Source: Sphingomonas palmae (GTDB lineage: Bacteria > Pseudomonadota > Alphaproteobacteria > Sphingomonadales > Sphingomonadaceae). Taken from it: a stretch of 64,000 nt of DNA. This document shows, piece after piece, positions 1 through 9,073 of this stretch; positions within the stretch are counted from its first letter, which is position 1; every line of letters begins with the position of its first letter. Where the stretch lies: positions 248,001-312,000 of the forward strand of contig NZ_FNZZ01000003.1 of assembly GCF_900109565.1 (NCBI RefSeq). The letters run 5' to 3'. The translations under genes were made by a program, and so were the position numbers. Below the pieces are notes generated by a model. The model did no database searches, was not told the origin of the DNA, and saw nothing but the letters and a program-made list of their open reading frames with translations.

Positions 1-195
1 ACGACCGCGCTGTCCCGCGTGGTTTCATTGTGCTGCACGCCGCTGTTCGCCCCCTGCTGCCTTCTTTTGTGATCCAGAGAACCGCTGCTTCGCGCGCACG
101 TTCCGGGGTTGATCGGGGTTAAGCTGTTCGCGCGATTGGGGAACCGACGCGTTGTCGCACGCGCTTGACCGGAAAGTAACAGCGAGGAGGTGCGC
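1..195. other. Left-edge region without a recognisable gene
   Basis: No convincing reading frame was found here; the open frame on the minus strand is arginine/glutamine-rich and looks like an antisense shadow of the next gene. A GGAACC element at 140-145, followed about 16 nt later by CGCTT, resembles a degenerate EcfG (general stress sigma factor) promoter. The match is weak and is not called as a promoter. Confidence 0.4.
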
Positions 196-492
196 GTGTC
201 CGAAGCAAGCTGGAGTGGTGGCGGAACGATCGAGTGGACAATGAGCGCGTCGCTTGAGGACGTGACGCGCGGCGGCGAGCAGGTGCCCGAGGTGACCAGC
301 CTGGCGCGTGCGGTCCGCGCGTGGCAGGCGCTGCCCGAGGAACAGCGCGCCGATGCGGTGCTGACCGCCGAGCGGCCGGTGACGTTGCCGGGCGAACTGC
401 CCGCCGACCGCTACGTCGGTGAGGCGATCGGACGGATTGCGGCGCAACTGCCGGAGGACGCGACGGACGACGAAGGCGCCACGGCCGCCTGA
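196..492 (+). CDS. Small hypothetical protein, first of three short genes
   Basis: A 98-residue acidic protein that I do not recognise. The GTG at 196 is chosen because a perfect AGGAGG lies at 185-190, five bases before it; the GTG at 190 would overlap that Shine-Dalgarno. The N-terminus is Gly/Ser-rich and could be skipped if translation began at the ATG at 241. The middle (about residues 35-80) has a plausible helical pattern with Ala/Leu repeats (SLARAVRAWQALPEEQRADA), and the C-terminus is an acidic tail ending in Thr-Ala-Ala. There is no signal peptide and no membrane segment. It is followed 65 bp later by another short acidic gene on the same strand, which suggests a small-protein cluster. 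The function is unknown. Confidence 0.6.
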   Translation: MSEASWSGGGTIEWTMSASLEDVTRGGEQVPEVTSLARAVRAWQALPEEQRADAVLTAERPVTLPGELPADRYVGEAIGRIAAQLPEDATDDEGATAA

Positions 493-557
493 CCGGCGCG
501 GAACACCCGTGCGCGACGAGGCTTGTACCCCCTGCTGAGCAGATCATGAGGTAGAAG

Positions 558-830
558 ATGGCAGCGAGCCAGTTGGAGATCGATCATTCGAGCATCCTCG
601 ACAACATCGACGGCGAGCAGGTGGAGTTCACCGCCGAGGTTGACGCCGAGGAATATGAGTTCGCGGTGCAGTACGACGTGCTGGAGGCGCTGAGCGGCGA
701 CCGCCCCGACGGCGACGCGGCCGACACGTTCCAGCGCTTCATCGACCAGATCAGCGACGCCGCCTTGTCGGCGCTGTCGCGCAACAACGATCAGGCGACG
801 ATCATTGTCAGCGAGAACGATCTCGAGTGA
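558..830 (+). CDS. Small acidic protein, possible DUF1488 family
   Basis: A 90-residue, strongly acidic protein. A GAGG at 548-551 stands six bases before the ATG. The C-terminal two thirds (FAVQYDVLEALSGDRP, then a helix ending ALSALSRNND and a final strand ATIIVSEND) follow the shape of DUF1488 proteins such as E. coli YrdB: a beta segment, an 'EAL..L.GD' stretch, a charged helix and a terminal strand. This family match is from memory of the pattern and is tentative. The role of DUF1488 proteins is not known. It lies between two other very short genes on the same strand. Confidence 0.65.
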   Translation: MAASQLEIDHSSILDNIDGEQVEFTAEVDAEEYEFAVQYDVLEALSGDRPDGDAADTFQRFIDQISDAALSALSRNNDQATIIVSENDLE

Positions 831-869
831 GCGGGCGTGCGACGATCAAGAGCGTGAAAGGAGAAGGCG

Positions 870-1034
870 ATGAGCGAGAGCGAACAGAACGAGCGCGACA
901 TGGACGCATTCAAGAAGGCGGCGGAGAAGAGCTCCGAGGCGGGGATTGCTGATGAAACCGCAGCGCTGGACGACGCGATGGTGCCGACCGAAGACGGCGC
1001 GGCGGCAAAGGACAGCGAGGCACACCCGAGCTGA
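870..1034 (+). CDS. 54-residue acidic peptide
   Basis: A very short gene starting at ATG 870 behind a good AAAGGAGAAGG ribosome binding site, only 39 bp after the preceding small gene. The product is hydrophilic and rich in Glu, Asp, Ala and Ser (MSESEQNERDMDAFKKAAEK at the N-terminus), with no membrane segment and no Cys. It is probably disordered or a short helix. Codon third positions are G/C-rich like the neighbours. It may be co-transcribed with the two upstream small genes, and a hairpin just downstream (1049-1074) may end that transcript. No function can be assigned. Confidence 0.6.
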   Translation: MSESEQNERDMDAFKKAAEKSSEAGIADETAALDDAMVPTEDGAAAKDSEAHPS

Positions 1035-1048
1035 CCGCGGCTGCGCAA

Positions 1049-1074
1049 GCGTGACAGCCTGATGGTTGTCACGC
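1049..1074 (+). terminator. Hairpin after the small-gene cluster
   Basis: Perfect 8-bp inverted repeat GCGTGACA / TGTCACGC around a 10-nt loop, 14 bp after the stop of the 54-residue gene. There is no clear T-run, so it is a candidate terminator or transcript-end stabiliser only. Confidence 0.4.
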
Positions 1075-1123
1075 TCTCGCGCTCTGAGCACGCGGAGTAA
1101 GACTGATTAGGGTGTCGGAAATC

Positions 1124-1396
1124 TTACCGTGAGCGAGCGTGCGTGGCCACTTCACGCGACAAGTCGACCTGATCGAGGCGGCGGAGAAGGTCGTCGAAGG
1201 CATTATCGCGAGGCACGGGGAAGTGGCGCGTGAAGCTGGTGCCCAGCACGTCAAGGTCGCGCTGCGTCAGCAATCCAACAGAGACGATCTTGTCAGCCAC
1301 AATCATTCTCCCGCTGGAGGAACGGACTGCGAGCCTTTTGGTGCCGTCTACGGTGGCGAGGTGCGGAAAAATCCCGACTTTGTCGCGCTTTAACAT
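1124..1396 (-). CDS. Small conserved-looking hypothetical protein
   Basis: A 90-residue frame on the minus strand with natural composition. Its core (IVSVGLLTQRDLDVLGTSF, then RHFPVPRDNAFDDLLRRLDQ) looks like a folded small protein: a predicted helix, a turn and an amphipathic helix. The DDLLRRLDQ end recalls the helix of NepR-type anti-sigma partners, but the typical NepR pattern is not complete, so no function is given. A shorter start at 1306 (MIVADKIVS, 60 residues) is possible; neither start has a strong ribosome binding site. The plus-strand frame over the same bases looks less natural. It is convergent with the three small plus-strand genes. Confidence 0.45.
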   Translation of the reverse strand: MLKRDKVGIFPHLATVDGTKRLAVRSSSGRMIVADKIVSVGLLTQRDLDVLGTSFTRHFPVPRDNAFDDLLRRLDQVDLSREVATHARSR

Positions 1397-1626
1397 GGGT
1401 TAGTCACGGGCGACCAAGGCCGGGTTTTCTCGCGTCACTCAGTCTGATTGCGATCTAGCTTGAGCAGAAAGCCTCGTATCTTGGCGAGCGAGTGACCGAC
1501 AATGCTCCGTTACAGGTCGAACCGCCGTTCGAATTATTCATCCGCGGAGCACGGCTCGCCCCGACGAGCTTGGGTAAACCGTCGACCGCTGCGTGCTTCA
1601 CAAGAGCGCGTGCACGTGGGTACGGG
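1397..1626. other. Divergent intergenic region before the MscS gene
   Basis: About 230 bp separate the minus-strand small gene from the channel gene. A GTG-started extension of the channel frame reaches back to 1492, but the residues it would add are not signal-like and lie before a clear signal peptide. No recognisable promoter pair, operator or hairpin was found. Confidence 0.4.
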
Positions 1627-4056
1627 ATGACCATGTCACCGAAACTTCTTTCCCGATTGCTGCGCGCGCTGGCTGCGGTGCTGCTGCTGGCCGGCGTACC
1701 TGCGGCGGCGCAGACGACCTCGGTCGCGGCGTTGAGCGATCAGCTGGCGAAGGCCGAGCGCGACGTGGCGACCGTCGACCGCGCGCTCGACGCGCGTGTC
1801 GACGACGAGCAGCGCGACGAATTGCGCACCAAGGCGCTGGCGGCGAAAGACTCCGCGACCGACGCGGCGGCCCGGTTGCAGGAGCAGCTGACGCTCGTCG
1901 ACGCCAAGGTGGCGCAGCTCGGCACGCCCGCGGCGGGGACGAGCGAGGCGGGCGACATCCGCGCGCAGCGGTCCGCATTGCAACGGCAGCATAGCGCGCT
2001 CGATTCGGCGGTGAAGCGCGGGCGGTTGCTGGGCGTCACCGCGCAGCAGCTGATCGACGAGATCGCGCAGGGGCAGGCGGCGCAGTTCGGCGAGCGCCTG
2101 TCCGCGCACAGTCCGTCGCCGCTGTCGCCGACATTCTGGCGCGCGGTGCTGCTGTCCGCGCCGCGCGACCTGCGTCGCATCGGCGCGACCGTAACGAGCG
2201 GCATCGTGCAGGCGCGCACCCAGTCGCGCGGCAGCGTGCCGTGGCAGGCACTCGCCGGGGCGCTCGTCTTCGTCGCGCTGTTGGGGCCAGGCCGGCTGGC
2301 GCTCCGCCGCGTCGGGCAGCGCTTCCTGATCGAGGGGGCGCCGGGCCACCGCGTGCGCCGCTCAGGTTACGCGATCTGGCGGATCGCGGTCGGTACGCTG
2401 ACCCCATTGTGTGCGGCCTTCGCGCTGGTGCAGGGCATACGTTGGGCAAGGCTGGAGGCGGCGAGCTGGACCCCGGTGTTCGATGGGCTGATCGCGGCGA
2501 TGACCTTTGCCGGGCTGACCTTGTCGGCGACCGGCGCGCTGCTGATGCGCAACCAGTCGTCGTGGCGCGTGGCGGCGATCAGCGACACGACGGCGACGCG
2601 GCTGCGGCCGTTCTCGATCCTGCTGGCGGCGCTGTCGTTCGCGACCATCATGGTCGACACGTTCAACCGCGCGGTGAATGCGAGCGGCGCGGCGCGGGTG
2701 GCGTCGCAGGTGGCGGAAGCGTCGCTGCACCTGATGCTGCTCGCCGCGACCCTGCTGGCGCTCGGGCGGCTGCGCGCCGAGCAGGCCAACGACGAGCAGG
2801 GGCAGACGACGCGCGCGGGGCTGGGCGCGGTGACGCTGCTCGCCTGGGGGATCGTGCTGGTCGCGGGGGTCGGGCTGCTGTTCGGCTATGTCGGGTTCAG
2901 CCTGTTCATGGTGCAGCTGGTCGCGTGGGGGGCGGTGCTGGGGTCGGCGACCTACCTGCTGATGACCGCGATCGACGATATCGCGACCAGCCTGTTCAAG
3001 CGCAGCAGCGTGACCGGGCGGACGCTGGTGCGCGCGCTCGGCCTGCGCGGCAGCAGCGTCGATCAGTTCGGGGTGCTGCTGTCGGGTGTGCTGCGCCTGA
3101 TCGTCGCGGTGACCGCGTTCGGGCTGCTGTTGTCGCCGTTCGGCGCGGGCAACGGCGTCACCTCGCTGCTCGGGCGCGTGTCGACGCTGGCGCAGGGGGT
3201 TGAGATCGGCGGCGTGTCGGTGTCGCCGGGCACGATCGTGCGCGGGCTGGTGGTGCTGTTCGTCGGGCTGGCGCTGGTGCGCGCGTTCATGGGCTGGCTG
3301 GAAGGGCGCTACCTGCCCGCGACCGACCTGGACGGGTCAGGGCAGAATTCGGTTCGGCTGGTTGCGCGCTACGTCGGGATCGCGCTGGCGGTGATCTGGG
3401 CGCTCGCGTCGCTCGGCATCGGGATGGAGCGGATCGCGCTGCTGTTGTCCGCCTTGTCGGTTGGCATCGGGTTCGGCCTGCAGGCGATCACGTCCAACTT
3501 CGTGTCGGGGCTGATCCTGCTCGCCGAGCGACCGATCAAGATCGGCGACCTCGTGCGCGTCGGCACCGATGAGGGCGACGTGAAGCGGATCAGCGTGCGC
3601 TCGACCGAGATCGAACTCGCCGACCATTCGACGTTGATCGTGCCCAATTCGGAGCTCATCACCAAGTCGGTGCTCAACAAGACGCTGGCGAGCCCGCTCG
3701 GGCGCATCCAGATCCAGTTCTCGGTCCCGCTCGGCACGCAGGTTACTCGGGTGCGCGAGCTGGTGCTGGAGAGTTTTGCCGCCGAGCCAGCGGTGCTGGA
3801 CGACCCCGCGCCGTCCGCGTTCGTCGACTCGATCGCGGACGGGCGCATCCTGTTCAACTGCTTCGCGCACGTGGCGACGCCGCGCGCGGCGTACGGTGCG
3901 CGCTCGGCCGTGTTCATGGCGCTGCTGGAGCGCTTTCACGACGAGGGGGTCGACATCGGCACGGTGCCGCAGCGATTGGAGATGGTCGCCGCGCCGACGC
4001 CGGCGGACGATCGTCCGGAGAAGAAGCGCGGCGCGCCGGAAACAGGTGACGTATGA
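1627..4056 (+). CDS. MscS-family mechanosensitive channel with DUF3772-type N-terminal domain
   Basis: An 809-residue inner-membrane channel of the large (MscK/YjeP-like) class, which opens on membrane tension and releases solutes during osmotic downshock. The start at 1627 (or 1633) is chosen because it gives a signal peptide (LLRALAAVLLLAGVPAAAQ). Residues 30-190 are a charged, coiled-coil-rich periplasmic region of the DUF3772 kind. Then come about eight to ten membrane segments. The MscS pore helix and beta domain lie at about residues 600-700 (LSVGIGFGLQAITSNFVSGL, then ERPIKIGDLVRVG and STLIVPNSELI), followed by the alpha/beta C-terminal domain. It stands alone, 41 bp before the next gene, which probably has its own translation signals. 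Confidence 0.93.
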   Translation: MTMSPKLLSRLLRALAAVLLLAGVPAAAQTTSVAALSDQLAKAERDVATVDRALDARVDDEQRDELRTKALAAKDSATDAAARLQEQLTLVDAKVAQLGTPAAGTSEAGDIRAQRSALQRQHSALDSAVKRGRLLGVTAQQLIDEIAQGQAAQFGERLSAHSPSPLSPTFWRAVLLSAPRDLRRIGATVTSGIVQARTQSRGSVPWQALAGALVFVALLGPGRLALRRVGQRFLIEGAPGHRVRRSGYAIWRIAVGTLTPLCAAFALVQGIRWARLEAASWTPVFDGLIAAMTFAGLTLSATGALLMRNQSSWRVAAISDTTATRLRPFSILLAALSFATIMVDTFNRAVNASGAARVASQVAEASLHLMLLAATLLALGRLRAEQANDEQGQTTRAGLGAVTLLAWGIVLVAGVGLLFGYVGFSLFMVQLVAWGAVLGSATYLLMTAIDDIATSLFKRSSVTGRTLVRALGLRGSSVDQFGVLLSGVLRLIVAVTAFGLLLSPFGAGNGVTSLLGRVSTLAQGVEIGGVSVSPGTIVRGLVVLFVGLALVRAFMGWLEGRYLPATDLDGSGQNSVRLVARYVGIALAVIWALASLGIGMERIALLLSALSVGIGFGLQAITSNFVSGLILLAERPIKIGDLVRVGTDEGDVKRISVRSTEIELADHSTLIVPNSELITKSVLNKTLASPLGRIQIQFSVPLGTQVTRVRELVLESFAAEPAVLDDPAPSAFVDSIADGRILFNCFAHVATPRAAYGARSAVFMALLERFHDEGVDIGTVPQRLEMVAAPTPADDRPEKKRGAPETGDV

Positions 4057-4097
4057 GACCAATCGGCTAGAAGGGCGGCAAAAGAGGGGATCGTTTC

Positions 4098-7000
4098 ATG
4101 ACCTACCGTGCCGCCACCGCCGTCGCCTTGTGCCTGATGGCGGCCCAGCTCTCCGCTCAGGTCGCGCCAACCAATGCGCCGACGCCGATCGAGCGGACGC
4201 AGGCGCCCGAAAATCAGATCACGCAGCCCGATCCCGAGGTGGTCACCGACCGTCCGCCGGTCGCGCCGCCGGCGACCCCCGCGCCCAACGCCAACGCGCG
4301 AACGATCGCCACTGCGCCGGCGAAGGCGCCCAAGTGGGACGTGAATGCGCCGCCGGGCATGCGCACGCGCGAAGTGGCGATCAACACCGATAACGGCAGC
4401 TGGATGAACGTCGACGTGTCGCCCGATGGCCGCACGATCGCGTTCGACATGCTGGGCGACATCTACACCATGCCGATCGCCGGCGGCACGCAAACGCGGA
4501 TCGCGCAGGGGCTGGCGTACGAGCATCAGCCGCGCTTCTCCCCTGACGGTCGGCGGATCGCGTTCACGTCCGATCGCGGCGGTGGCGACAACATCTGGGT
4601 GATGAACGTCGACGGCAGCGACAAAAGGCAGGTAACGAAGGAGGACTTCCGACTGCTCAACCAGCCGTCGTGGAGCCCGGACGGGCGCTTCATCGCGGCG
4701 AAGAAGCATTTCACTACCGGTCGCTCGCTCGGCACCGGCGAGGTGTGGCTGTACCACGTGTCGGGTGGCGGCGGGGTGCAGCTGGTCAAGCGCAAGAGCG
4801 AGCAGCTGCAGAAGGAGCTGGGCGAGCCGATCTACGCGCCCGACGGCAAGAGCATCTTCTACACCCGCAACGTGACGCCGGGGCCGATCTTCGAATACGC
4901 GCAGAACTCGCGCACCGACCTGTTCAACATCGAACGTTACGACATCGATAGCGGCAAAGTAACGACGGCGGTCTCCGGCGTCGGCGGGTCGGTGCGCCCG
5001 ACACCGTCGCGCGACGGCAAAAGGATCGCGTTCGTGCGGCGCGAGAACAACAAGACTAAGCTGTGGGTCAAGGACCTGGCGACCGGCGTCGAGCGCGTTG
5101 TTTACGGCGATCTCGACCGCGACGTGCAGGAAACCTGGGCGGTGACCGGCGTCTACCCCAACATGGCGTGGACGCCCGACGACGCGTCGATCCTGATCTG
5201 GGCGGGTGGGCATATCCAGCGCGTCGCGGTGGATGGCTCGAGCGCGCGCGTGGTGCCGTTCCGGGTCAACGACACGCGCGTGGTGATCGACGCGACTCAC
5301 CCGCAGGTCGAGGTCTCGCCCGACCGCATCCAGACCAAGATGCCGCGTTGGGCGAGCGTGTCGCCCGACGGACGTCAGGTTGTGTTCGAGACGTTGGGGA
5401 AGCTGTACGTCAAGCCGATGGCGGGCGGCACCGCGCGGCGACTGACCCGCGCCACCGACGAGTTCGAGCTGTGGCCGAGCTGGTCGCGCGACGGCAAGCA
5501 GATCGTCTTCGTCGGCTGGACCGATGCCGGGCTGGGGCAGGTCAAGACGGTCGCGGCGGGCGGCGGTTCGGCGAAGGTCGTGACGACCGCGGCGGGGCTG
5601 TATCGGCGGCCGCATTTCTCGCCCGATGCCAAGGTAATCGTGTTCGAGCAGGGTGAGGGCGGCGGGCTGACCGCGGCGCGCGGACCCGGTGGATCGGGCG
5701 CGTACCGGGTCGCAGCGATCGGCGGCGCGCCGGTCAGGATCGCGGAGGGCGCGGCCGAGCCTCAGTTCGGCGACCGGAACGACCGCGTGTTCCTGCTGAC
5801 CAGCGAGAAGGACAAGCGCCAGCTCGTCAGCACCGACCTGAACGGCGAGGCCAAGCGGGTGCACGCGCAGGGCGAGCTGGTCAGCGATTATCAGGTGTCG
5901 CCGACGGGCGAGTTCGTCGCGTTCAAGCAGAATTACCAGGCGTTCGTGATGCCGCTGATGCCCGGTACGCAGGGGGTGGAGACCGACAAGAAGGCCGGGC
6001 CGCTGCCCGTCACACAGGTGAGCGCGGACGGTGCCGACTTCATCAACTGGTCGAACGACGGACAGGCGCTGCACTGGAGCACCGGGCCGACGCTCTACAC
6101 CGCGCAGGTGAACGCTTTGTTTGCGCAGGCGCCCGCGGGTGAGAATGCGCCGAAGTTCGCCGCCCCTCGCACCGGCGTGTCGCTGTCGATGGACGTGCCC
6201 GCGGCGAAGCCCACGGGCACGGTCGCGCTGACCGGCGCGCGCGTCGTGACGATGGCGCGCGCGGATGGCGGGATCATCGACGATGCGACGATCCTGATCC
6301 GCGGCGACCGCATCGTCGCAGTCGGCCCGCGTGCCTCGGTCACGATCCCGGCTGGTACCAAGACGATCGACGTGGCGGGCAAGACGATCATTCCCGGGCT
6401 GGTCGACGCGCACGCGCACGGCCCGCAGGGTGACGACGAACTCGTGCCGCAGCAGAACTGGAACGCGATGGCGAACCTGGCACTCGGCACCACGACGATC
6501 CACGATCCGTCGTCGCGCTCGGCCGAAATCTTCCCCGCCGCCGAGATGCAGCGCGCGGGGCTGATCCTGGCACCGCGTATCTTCTCGACGGGCGAGATCA
6601 TCTACGGCGCGAAGTCGCCCGATGTGTACGCGGAGATCAACAGCTACGACGACGCGCTTGCCGACGTGCGCCGGTTGAAGGCGCAGGGTGCGCACAGCGT
6701 CAAGAATTACAACCAGCCGCGGCGCGAGCAGCGCCAGATGGTGGTCGCCGCCGCGCAGGCCGAGGGGATGGAGGTCGTGCCCGAGGGCGGGTCGCTGTTC
6801 ACGCAAGACGTGACGCTGATCCAGGACGGCAATTCGACCGTCGAGCACAACATTCCGCTCGAGCATTTCTACGACGATCTGATTCAGCTGTGGACGCAGA
6901 CGAAGACCAATTACACGCCGACGCTGGTCGTCACCTATGGCGGGCCGGCGGGCGATCCGTACTGGCGCGCGCATACCGACGTGTGGCGTCACCCGATCCT

Positions 7001-7526
7001 GTCGCGTCACGCGCCGCAAGGCCTGCTCGCGGCGCAGAATGCACGGCGTGAACTGGCACCCGAGGAGGATTACGTCGACGGCGAGAGCGCGCGCGAGGCG
7101 AAGAAGCTCGCCGACAAGGGCGTGCAGGTCTCGATCGGCGCGCACGGGCAGCAGCCGGGGCTGGGCGCGCATTGGGAGATGTGGAGCTTTGCCAAGGGCG
7201 GCTGGTCGCCGATCGAAGCACTGCGCGCCGGCACGATCGCGGCCGCGACCTCGCTCGGCTACCAGAAGGACGTCGGGTCGCTGGAGCCGGGCAAGCTCGC
7301 CGACCTGGTCGTGCTCGACGCCGATCCGACGGTGAACATCCGCAATACCGACAAGGTATCGCGCGTGATGCTGGGCGGGCATCTGTACGATGCCGCGACG
7401 CTCAACGAGGTCGGGACGGGCACTCGCCAGCGGATGCCCTACTGGTTCGAGGGTGCGAACGGCGCGGGCGGTACGGGCACGCGAATGACGACTGGGCACG
7501 GCTACGGCGACGCCGATCAGGATTGA
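4098..7526 (+). CDS. Secreted PD40 beta-propeller / amidohydrolase fusion protein
   Basis: A 1142-residue protein with a signal peptide cleaved about after residue 22 (ALCLMAAQLSAQ). Residues 90-700 hold repeated TolB/PD40 beta-propeller blades with SPDGR-I-F motifs (for example SPDGRRIAFTSDRGG and SWSPDGRFIAAK). Residues about 710-1110 are an amidohydrolase (imidazolonepropionase-like) TIM barrel: GKTIIPGLVDAHAHG near 765-780 carries the HxH metal ligands, TVEHN near 913 and SIGAHGQ near 1012 supply further ligands, and GKLADLVVLDADP closes the barrel. Known relatives are periplasmic hydrolases of uncertain substrate, possibly peptides or cyclic amides. A GAGGGG ribosome binding site precedes the ATG. 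Domain assignment is firm; the substrate is unknown. Confidence 0.9.
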   Translation: MTYRAATAVALCLMAAQLSAQVAPTNAPTPIERTQAPENQITQPDPEVVTDRPPVAPPATPAPNANARTIATAPAKAPKWDVNAPPGMRTREVAINTDNGSWMNVDVSPDGRTIAFDMLGDIYTMPIAGGTQTRIAQGLAYEHQPRFSPDGRRIAFTSDRGGGDNIWVMNVDGSDKRQVTKEDFRLLNQPSWSPDGRFIAAKKHFTTGRSLGTGEVWLYHVSGGGGVQLVKRKSEQLQKELGEPIYAPDGKSIFYTRNVTPGPIFEYAQNSRTDLFNIERYDIDSGKVTTAVSGVGGSVRPTPSRDGKRIAFVRRENNKTKLWVKDLATGVERVVYGDLDRDVQETWAVTGVYPNMAWTPDDASILIWAGGHIQRVAVDGSSARVVPFRVNDTRVVIDATHPQVEVSPDRIQTKMPRWASVSPDGRQVVFETLGKLYVKPMAGGTARRLTRATDEFELWPSWSRDGKQIVFVGWTDAGLGQVKTVAAGGGSAKVVTTAAGLYRRPHFSPDAKVIVFEQGEGGGLTAARGPGGSGAYRVAAIGGAPVRIAEGAAEPQFGDRNDRVFLLTSEKDKRQLVSTDLNGEAKRVHAQGELVSDYQVSPTGEFVAFKQNYQAFVMPLMPGTQGVETDKKAGPLPVTQVSADGADFINWSNDGQALHWSTGPTLYTAQVNALFAQAPAGENAPKFAAPRTGVSLSMDVPAAKPTGTVALTGARVVTMARADGGIIDDATILIRGDRIVAVGPRASVTIPAGTKTIDVAGKTIIPGLVDAHAHGPQGDDELVPQQNWNAMANLALGTTTIHDPSSRSAEIFPAAEMQRAGLILAPRIFSTGEIIYGAKSPDVYAEINSYDDALADVRRLKAQGAHSVKNYNQPRREQRQMVVAAAQAEGMEVVPEGGSLFTQDVTLIQDGNSTVEHNIPLEHFYDDLIQLWTQTKTNYTPTLVVTYGGPAGDPYWRAHTDVWRHPILSRHAPQGLLAAQNARRELAPEEDYVDGESAREAKKLADKGVQVSIGAHGQQPGLGAHWEMWSFAKGGWSPIEALRAGTIAAATSLGYQKDVGSLEPGKLADLVVLDADPTVNIRNTDKVSRVMLGGHLYDAATLNEVGTGTRQRMPYWFEGANGAGGTGTRMTTGHGYGDADQD

Positions 7527-7586
7527 TCTGACGCTTGGGGCTTCGATCTGCTAGGGGCACGCGCGAGCCTGCGTGCCCCCAAGTGG

Positions 7587-8411
7587 ATGAGAATGACCGA
7601 GACTTCGCCCGCCCCGCCGATCCTCGTCGCGGCGCTGTATCAATTTACGCGTTTTGACGACGTGGCGGCGATCAAGGCGGCGCTGCTGCCGCTGTGTGAG
7701 GCGGCGAGGGTGCGCGGATCGCTGCTGCTCGCCGACGAGGGGCTGAACGGAACGATTGCCGGCAGCGATGGCGGCATTGCCGCGGTGCTGGCGCATCTGC
7801 GCGCATTGCCGGGCTGCGCGGCGCTGGAGGTCAAATTCTCGCGCACGGACGCGATGCCGTTCGGGCGGATGAAGGTGCGCTTGAAGCGCGAGATCGTGAC
7901 GATGGGGCAGCCCGACCTCGATCCGCTCGGCGGCGTCGGTGCGTACGTGGAGCCGGCGGACTGGAACGCGCTGATCGACGATCCCGACACGATCGTGATC
8001 GACACGCGCAACAATTACGAGGTGGCGCTCGGCAGCTTCGCGGGCGCGATCGATCCGGGTACGCGCAGCTTCCGCGACTTTCCGGCGTGGTTCCGCGGAC
8101 GGCGCGAGGCGTTGGCGGGCGAGGGACGTGCGCCCAGGATCGCGATGTTCTGCACCGGTGGTATTCGGTGTGAGAAGGCGACTGCGTTCGTGCGGGCGGA
8201 AGGTTTCGAGGAGGTGTTCCACCTGAAGGGCGGCATCCTCAACTATCTGGAACAGGTGCCCGAGGCGGAGACGCGCTGGCAGGGCGAGTGTTTCGTGTTC
8301 GACGAGCGCGTCAGCGTGACGCACGACCTGTCGCCGACGCACCGCGCGATGTGCAAGCTGTGCCAGCGGCCGGTCGGAGCCGACGGATGCGCGTGCGGAG
8401 CCGCGGTCTAG
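7587..8411 (+). CDS. trhO: tRNA uridine(34) hydroxylase TrhO (rhodanese-like, YceA family)
   Basis: A 274-residue cytoplasmic enzyme that hydroxylates U34 of tRNAs with oxygen, the first step towards 5-methoxyuridine or cmo5U. Residues 10-95 form the acylphosphatase-like N-terminal domain ([13 protein letters not shown]). Residues 115-230 are the rhodanese domain with [13 protein letters not shown] and the active-site loop [10 protein letters not shown] (Cys189, Cys195), then [12 protein letters not shown] and the family motif [12 protein letters not shown]. The C-terminus has a Cys cluster ([16 protein letters not shown]) that could bind a metal. The start could be ATG 7587 or 7593. The neighbours are unrelated. 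Confidence 0.95.
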   Translation: MRMTETSPAPPILVAALYQFTRFDDVAAIKAALLPLCEAARVRGSLLLADEGLNGTIAGSDGGIAAVLAHLRALPGCAALEVKFSRTDAMPFGRMKVRLKREIVTMGQPDLDPLGGVGAYVEPADWNALIDDPDTIVIDTRNNYEVALGSFAGAIDPGTRSFRDFPAWFRGRREALAGEGRAPRIAMFCTGGIRCEKATAFVRAEGFEEVFHLKGGILNYLEQVPEAETRWQGECFVFDERVSVTHDLSPTHRAMCKLCQRPVGADGCACGAAV

Positions 8412-8415
8412 AGCG

Positions 8416-8450
8416 ACCCGGTCTCCCCGGAGCAGCTCGGGGTGACGGGT
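8416..8450. terminator. Bidirectional terminator-like hairpin between trhO and the GST gene
   Basis: ACCCG and CCCCG in the left arm pair with CGGGG and CGGGT in the right arm across a short internal loop, with an 8-nt apical loop. It lies between two convergent genes, the expected place for a shared terminator. A T-run is lacking. Confidence 0.45.
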
Positions 8451-8455
8451 AGGCG

Positions 8456-9073
8456 CTACACGCCCGCGCTCGCTGCCGGACGCTCGCGCATCGCGTCCAT
8501 CCAGCGCGCGACATGCACGTGCTCGGGTGCGGGCGCGAATTTGACCATGCGTGCGAAGTCGATGCCGGTGAAGGCGACCACGTCGGCGATCGTCACGCGA
8601 TCGGCGGCGATGAACGCGCTTTCGGCCAGTCGGCGGTCGAACACCTTCATCGCGCGTGTCGCGACGGCCGTGTTGCTCTCCGCGATCGCGGGCACCTGCG
8701 TCTCGATCGCGGCGAGCGCGGGGTGACCGTGACGCACCGACATCATGAGCGGCGTCGCGAGCAGCATCTCGGCGCGGCGCATCCACATCTCGATCACCGC
8801 CGTCTCGCGCGGGTCGCGGCCGAACAGGTTCGGCTCGGGATAGACGCTCTCGAGATAGCGGCAGATCGCGATCGACTCGGTGATCGTCGTCTCGTCGTCG
8901 ATCTCGAGCGCGGGGACATTGGCTAGGCCGGCGCGGGCGAGATAATCGGGGGTGCGGTGCTCTCCGGCGAAGATGTCGGTCTGGACGATCTCGATGTCCT
9001 CGATCCCCTTTTCCGCCATCACCCAGCGGACGCGGCGCGGATTGGGCGCGCGGCGGCTGTCGTAGAGGCGCAT
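8456..9073 (-). CDS. Glutathione S-transferase family protein
   Basis: A 205-residue cytosolic GST-fold protein. The N-terminal thioredoxin-like domain (residues 1-80) shows SRRAPNPRRVRWVMAEKG, the proline of the cis loop in NVPALE, and the glutathione gamma-glutamyl site ESIAICRYLE. The rest is the all-helical C-terminal domain. The probable catalytic Ser or Cys position is occupied by Ser6 or a neighbouring residue; no Cys is present there. Its start overlaps the stop of the upstream yghU-like gene by one base (TGATG), so the two are likely translated from one message. The substrate is unknown. Confidence 0.9.
   Translation of the reverse strand: MRLYDSRRAPNPRRVRWVMAEKGIEDIEIVQTDIFAGEHRTPDYLARAGLANVPALEIDDETTITESIAICRYLESVYPEPNLFGRDPRETAVIEMWMRRAEMLLATPLMMSVRHGHPALAAIETQVPAIAESNTAVATRAMKVFDRRLAESAFIAADRVTIADVVAFTGIDFARMVKFAPAPEHVHVARWMDAMRERPAASAGV

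Noticed and set aside
140..166. EcfG-type promoter GGAACC-N16-CGCTT before the first small gene
   Set aside because: One element matches but the -10 region is degenerate and the spacing is uncertain; mentioned only as a weak possibility.
3936..7499. Long open frame on the minus strand across the amidohydrolase gene (about 1187 codons)
   Set aside because: Arginine/histidine-rich antisense shadow of the high-GC plus-strand gene with clear domains; no ribosome binding site or motifs.
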